NCBI RefSeq assembly: GCF_965638725.1
Contig: NC_134949.1
Location: 51,240,151 to 51,304,150 of the forward strand
From: Aptenodytes patagonicus
Taxonomy: Eukaryota > Chordata > Aves > Sphenisciformes > Spheniscidae
DNA length: 64,000 nucleotides
Direction of reading: 5' to 3'
The position numbers and the translations under genes were made by a program. Shown piece after piece: positions 58,430 through 64,000 of the stretch (its first letter is position 1; every line of letters begins with the position of its first letter). The notes under the pieces are model-generated. The model worked only from the letters and a program-made list of their open reading frames with translations, was not told where the DNA came from and did not search any database.

Positions 58430-61400
58430 TTGGCTCCGAATTATACGATGTGTTGCTTGCATGATAACAAACATGCTATCATGAAGGAATGTCTGTTGTG
58501 TCTATGAAAAGGATCGCTGCTTACTCTGCAAGTTCAATCCCATGAAAATAATTTTTTTTTTCTGCCTAGAATATGACTTTTAAAAAAGTTTTTAGTAATT
58601 TATAGTATAACAAATTTTAGTATTTTCATCAATTCATGGTGTGTGGTACTGACACTGGTCCGTAAGTGAGAAGCTTACCTCTCGTGTTTAGTGTTTTGTT
58701 ATGTTCCACTGCATAAAATGGAGCCCGGTTTATTTTTGGAAAGCTGAGACCTAATTTGTCACCGTTGGACTCTCCTCCAGTGTAAGAAAAGCCATCCTTG
58801 GATTGATTTAAACTTTCAATTATTTTTCCCCCTTCCTCTCCCCGGTACTTTTGCTTATTGCTGCCTAATACTATTAAGGCATTTTGCCTTACAGAAACCT
58901 TCTGTTACCACATTTGTCTGTTCTTGCCTGTCAAACCCTGTTTATGATAAAACATCCACAATCACTGTAGAAATGTTGGATTTCTCAATGTTTCCCAAAC
59001 ATTTTTGGATCCTTTTCAAGCATCTTGAGGGCTAAAAATCTATGATGTGCTGGACTGCTGTCTTTAAAGTACTTCTTCTGACCAGTTACTGGAAACTGAG
59101 TCTAAAACACGTGTTTATTACATGTACCCTCTGCCATTTTGTTACTACGTTAATTCATTAAATTGATATTTTAAAATCTTTCCCTGCATTATGCTGCCAC
59201 TCTCAATCTTTCTATGTTCTTTTTTACTAAATCTTTTTCCTGGGTGACCTAATTAAAATCCTCCTCTCACAGTAATTCCAAGCTGTCCTCCTGATTTTCT
59301 AGGTCTCGAACAACTGCATAAAGCTGTCTTTATCTGTTTCTCTTTACTTGAAAGCTTGGAATTAGAAATCCATCTGTTTGATTCTTGTCCCACTTCTACG
59401 CAAAAGAATAATCCATTTGAGAGTGAATTTGGGGTTTCTGTTTTCTGTTGCTCTTGTTCTTTGTAATTGAAAACTGTAGTTGCATAGAATTCACAATGTT
59501 AAGTCTGCTCTGGTGTCTTTGTATCCAATTTAAGGCATTTAGCCATTTGCTTTGTATCTAGTAGTTGTTAAGTGTTTCAGACCTTATTAGGCTCATTGCT
59601 GTGGATAGTATACAGTTGGGTTCACCTTACTGCTTTTGTTTTTTTTAATGTCTCGCTAAAAGACTTCTTGGGCTGTGCTTGCTGGCACGCCTTTAGAAAA
59701 CTGTTTCATTCAAGTATCAAAATGTTTGTCCTCAATTCAGAACATTTAAATCGCAGTTCAATTTATCTTGATGTCCTGGTGAAAAGAAAGTTCTTTCACT
59801 GCCTCTAGTTAGACCTGAATTAAAAAAGGAAGCATGCTTTTAAAACAGGTTTTTCCCTTTTCTATGTGCGAATTATGTTGTTCTGCAGATTCTTGGTGCT
59901 ACCACCAGGAGGCAATCTTGCACAATAACTCAACTGGATTTGTCTGAAACCATAGAGGATTTAGCTATATCATCAAATTTAACACTGAGAGACATGCATT
60001 AGCTGCTTTTTAATTAAATTTGTAAGAACTTAAGAAAAAGGAACTTCCTAGCAGGTCTGAAAGTGGTTGGATTCAAAGGGTCAAAGGTGCTTTTGCGGGA
60101 CTTGCCTGTTTGCTTTGGCTGATTTGACTTTTGTAGTGTGTAGCAGAGATGTATGTTCACACTTAAACAAAAAAAGCCCTACCCTCCCGGTTTTGAAAAA
60201 ATGAGCCAACGGTGGAGCAGTAATGGGACCCAACTACCAAATACACCCGTGTCACAAGTTTCATGTTGTCACACTTCAGTTCCTCATGACTGTAATGGAG
60301 GGAGCAGTTATCCGTCCATCCCTTCCCGCCCCTCCAGTTATTCGGGCCTATAGGAAAGTTCCCTTCTTGTCCGTTTATTGTTGTAATAGGTCTGAATTTC
60401 AGCTGCCATGTCTAAATTCCGCTGTACCAGAATAAATCATTGCTGCAGCTCCATTATAAAGTCATTAATGATTGCTGTTTAAAGCCAACACCATTTGTCA
60501 GTTATTCCAACCTTTACAAATTTTAGCAGCTGCTCTGCTGTAATTTCTCACATGCTCATTCTGTCCTCAAAACCAGTCAGCGTTCTATAATGAAGAGATC
60601 AAATAGACGTCAACTGCATTCCTCTTCTGTAATAGAGGATGTATATTTTGTTTTAATGCTACAATATAATAAAATTGACTTAAAGCCCACCATTGACTAG
60701 AATAAAGGTCAGACAAATTGTGTACCTACAATATGTAAAAGTTGGATTCAGCTCTAAGATTGAGACAGCTACTAATTAGACATCTAAGCCTGAGTTAGTC
60801 TTTGTAGGCTCCCCTTATAGTCAATTGGCACAAAAAAAGTACCTATACAAGGCAGTTGATCTTATTTTTAAGATTTTATTGTCTAGAATACATCATACAA
60901 ATTGTTCTCTGGAGGTGCTTTTCTCTTCTCATCTATGAAGGGAGGGTGAAGCTTAGCTGAGATTTAGATGCCTGTGTCAGAGCAAATGAAAGCAGTCCTA
61001 CCTTTTTTTTTTTTCCATTTAAGAGAGCATATATGTAAAAGAAAAATATTCCACTTAAAAGTAAGATAAAAACACTTTTGCTGTTTCTGCTAGCCTTCAA
61101 TAGCATGTAGTCCATGTATAGGAACTCTTTGTTTTCTGTATAGAGTAATTCACACACATTTAATTTTGTAATTGTGAATAAATTGTGTATAGGATTTTAA
61201 TCTCACCTCCTTATATTTAATCAACCCTCCAATACTAAAAGATAAGCTGTTTTTTTTTGTTTCATTCGGTGTGTAGTCACAGGAGAAATAAGATAGTTAC
61301 TTACTTTATGTATCTTCCTAGCACCTCTTCTAATGAGTTCATGATTCCAACCATTACCTCTAGGTACTTCTAGAAAAATGAACACATTAAATGATAAGTT

Positions 61401-64000
61401 ACTGGGTAATTTGCACAGAATTCTCTGAAAACTTAAATACAATTTACACAGACTGTTAGTTCCACTGTATATAACTACAGCTGTTAGGACACTGCACATC
61501 AGAAGGTGGGAGCTATGTGGAAGCTGCATGAACCAAACGGCATGTTTGGTCAGCAATTTTGCATTGCGTGGCTTCTAGAGAAGTAAAAGTTTATGGCCTG
61601 GAGTACCGCTTCATTAAGTGTCATGATGTAGGTGAGAAATTATAATCAACGTATCGCAAAGCTTTTCATCACCTAGGAGGTTGGAATGGCCAACAAAGCT
61701 GAGAAACTTTGCCAACTAGCCTTTCTGAAAAATCAAGTAAGTAATAAATACAGAAAACAGTTGTGCTTATATTCAGCTTTACTGCTTGTCAAGAAGAAAA
61801 ACAGTCTTGGGTCAGAGGCAGTTTACCATTTTAAATAAGGCCAGTTTTGAGATATCTAAAATATGAGATATCATAGAAAAAGAATTCTGGAAGATCTGTT
61901 TTTTAGCATCCCTTCTGCCAAAACTAATAAAAGTTTAACCATGTAAGTATTGCAGAAAATTCAAATGAACAGTGAAAAGTGACTGTTACATTAGGCCACT
62001 GCATTAATTTTTATTCTACATGATAATGGCTTAACCTAAGTAAAAGATTAAACCATTAAAGCATGACGCTACTGTACAAACATATATTTCCTACTGACTA
62101 ATGCTAACAAAACAGAGCTTTATAGTTTCACGTAATTAGTGTTTCTTAAATACTGCTAGTCTTATTATTCAAATTTATGTTGTATTTGTTTAAACAAATA
62201 ATAAGCTAGTAGCATTTTTCTGAAGTCAACATCTGTAGGAGTTAGTGTATCAGAGCTGTGCTGCAGCAGTGATCTTCACCTTCTGCTTTAGTTAAAACAC
62301 ACTGAGGATTCAACTGAACAATCAACTAATGCCAGGAAAAAATTTTCCTTGACCCCTAATTAGTTAACAATTGGTTGGTATACAGTAGCATAAGGCTTCA
62401 CATCCCTTTTCATACTTCTTTGTTATTTTGTAATTTTTAATCCTGACTGGTTTAAGTATGGGTTCACTTGTTATTTTCCAAGAATACCTCCTATCTTTAT
62501 AAAACTCCCTTTCCCCCCATGCTGTTTTTCATACAGTTAAAATCCTGGCATTAGTGACGGGGAAACTGAGGGTGGCAGCGAATTCCACAAATTTTGGAAT
62601 TGGATTAAGAAAGAGGATTTCCTATCTAGAGCAGAGGCATAGCGCAAACAAAATTCATGGTAAGTTCACCATAAGCAGAGAGAAGTCTTAACGGCAGAGA
62701 AATTCCCTTTCTAGAGCATATAGTTGTATGTTCAAATCTACTAAAATAAACATGCTGTATGTTGGCTGCATGGGTTACAATTCATTGCCTTTATATGGCC
62801 ATATTTGTTGAAGAAAAAGATTTGAAATGAGCCCAAAGAGGCCACCGGTAAGACTGAAAGGTGACACAATGGCTGGTGAAGAGAAGAGCAGTGGTGGTCC
62901 TGATGGAGAGCAGCTGTGGTTTGTACGTACACAGTGCTTAGCCAGTCTTTGTCCAGACTGAGGGCAAAACCTTGAATCGCTGGAACTGGGTGAGTGTTTT
63001 GCTTCAATGTGACCAAGATTTTAACTCAGGACTTCGTGAAAATGATACATGAGAAGCCCACTCTTAAAGGAGTGAAGCGTTTATCCTGCAGTCAGAATAC
63101 CTGTGTCTACGCTTCACCTCAGCCAGAGGTGGTCCCCAGCAGCAGACTGATACTTGGGGTCCCTCTGAGCACGTCCTTGCTGCTGCAGGCTGGGGAGCAA
63201 GCTCAAGCTCTGGCTGCTGATCCCCACACCTCTTCATTATTTCCCCTGTTCCACCTAGCCCTCTTTGAAGCAATGGCTGCACGCCCCTGCAGGGAGAGTT
63301 CACACCAAGCGCTGCTTCCCAAGATCGTATCTTGTTTTGACTTTACCCTATGTGCTCTTCTGAACTGCTCAAGCCGATTGTGCACCCTCAAACGTTACTG
63401 CATCCCAAAACATGTAATACTTACCCTCACTTTCAGGCTAGGAAAGCACCATTCTCACAGGCTGCAGTACAGTTTCACGTAATTTCAGATACTTCAAACT
63501 GAAAGATACACAAAAAATCAGAATTACATGTTGGGTCTATAGGGGCACCAGAGAGAGTCCAAGGAGTACTGTGGGGTGTGAATATAGGAGTCTGCTCTGG
63601 AGGGAACTAGCCCCAGCTAGTGTGAGTATAAGCCAATCCTCTTGGCATCTGGGACTTGCCTTACTTAGAAATACAAGCATGCACTCTGAAATCAGGTAGT
63701 TGGGACCCACATCGTTTTTACAGACAACCTGAGCTCAGATTGTTCAGAGTACTAAGTCTGAATGAGTCTGGTACAGGCTTAACAAGACATGCAAAAACAG
63801 CAACTCACATGCATCATTACTGTTCTCTAAACAACCTGAGTCATCAAGATTGTCCAATCCAGTTCAGAGATGCCCCAGTTGAGACTCCTGTAAAAATAAA
63901 AGGATTTTTCTTCTGGATAAACAAAATTAAATATGCAGAGAAGAAAGTGCATTTCTGTAACTTCAAACAAAATCTGGACTTAGGAGCAAGCATCTTCTTC

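Larger units (their letters stand above)
56846..64000. other. Downstream flank without recognised gene
   Basis: AT-rich sequence. It holds a 57-bp dispersed duplicate pair (57275-57331 and 58373-58429) and a (GTTT)n run at about 57493-57521. A 162-codon plus-strand frame at 62994-63482 resembles nothing I know. In human the next genes to the right would be SOCS2 and CRADD; no exon of either was recognised. Confidence 0.6.

Noticed and set aside
1-64000. Search for CRISPR arrays, bacterial operons, tRNA genes, rRNA, phage or plasmid parts
   Set aside because: None seen; the sequence is animal nuclear DNA. I could not fold the sequence for tRNA or microRNA, so small RNA genes cannot be ruled out.

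Overview
The window is vertebrate nuclear DNA, almost certainly from a bird. The genes are split by GT-AG introns with very small exons, two promoters sit in CpG islands, and CR1 retrotransposon pieces ending in the typical avian 3' tail are present. There is also an LTR of a type I recognise from bird genomes. No bacterial, plasmid or phage content is visible. I cannot name the species.

Three protein-coding genes can be read exon by exon. (1) NUDT4 (diphosphoinositol polyphosphate phosphohydrolase 2), plus strand: only its last three coding exons are here (4506-4550, 6981-7065, 9036-9238), and the 5' part lies left of the window. (2) UBE2N (Ubc13, the E2 that makes K63-linked ubiquitin chains), minus strand: the complete 152-residue coding sequence in four exons (36578-36549, 19765-19519, 19331-19191, 18575-18535), with a 16.8 kb first intron and a conserved 3' UTR. 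(3) MRPL42 (mitochondrial large-subunit ribosomal protein mL42), plus strand: the complete 146-residue coding sequence in five exons (50373-50454, 52844-52907, 53894-53978, 55272-55435, 56724-56769), probably with a non-coding first exon ending at 48860. The order NUDT4-UBE2N-MRPL42 matches human chromosome 12q22 as I remember it.

Layout: 1-9035 is NUDT4 intron and exon. 9239 to about 12000 is NUDT4 3' UTR and flank. About 12000-17780 is the gap between two convergent genes and holds no recognisable gene. 17780-36650 is UBE2N; its first intron carries a CR1 fragment (about 20142-20787) and an intact solo LTR with a 5-bp target duplication (28187-28948), both antisense to UBE2N. 35900-37160 is the UBE2N CpG island. 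37200-48300 separates two divergently transcribed genes and holds old MIR-like SINE remnants, a perfect 33-copy GAGAA array, a C18 tract and a G14 tract. 48335-49060 is the MRPL42 CpG island. 51624-52310 in an MRPL42 intron holds two CR1 pieces joined 3' end to 3' end. 56840-64000 is gene-poor flank.

The genes do not form a functional pathway; they are conserved neighbours with housekeeping roles. The most interesting observations are a tandem NAGNAG splice acceptor in NUDT4 that explains the one-glutamine isoform pair, a near-identical ZNF143-like plus paired-ETS arrangement in the UBE2N and MRPL42 promoters, a clean solo LTR with its target duplication, and several unexplained repeats. I found no convincing undescribed system.
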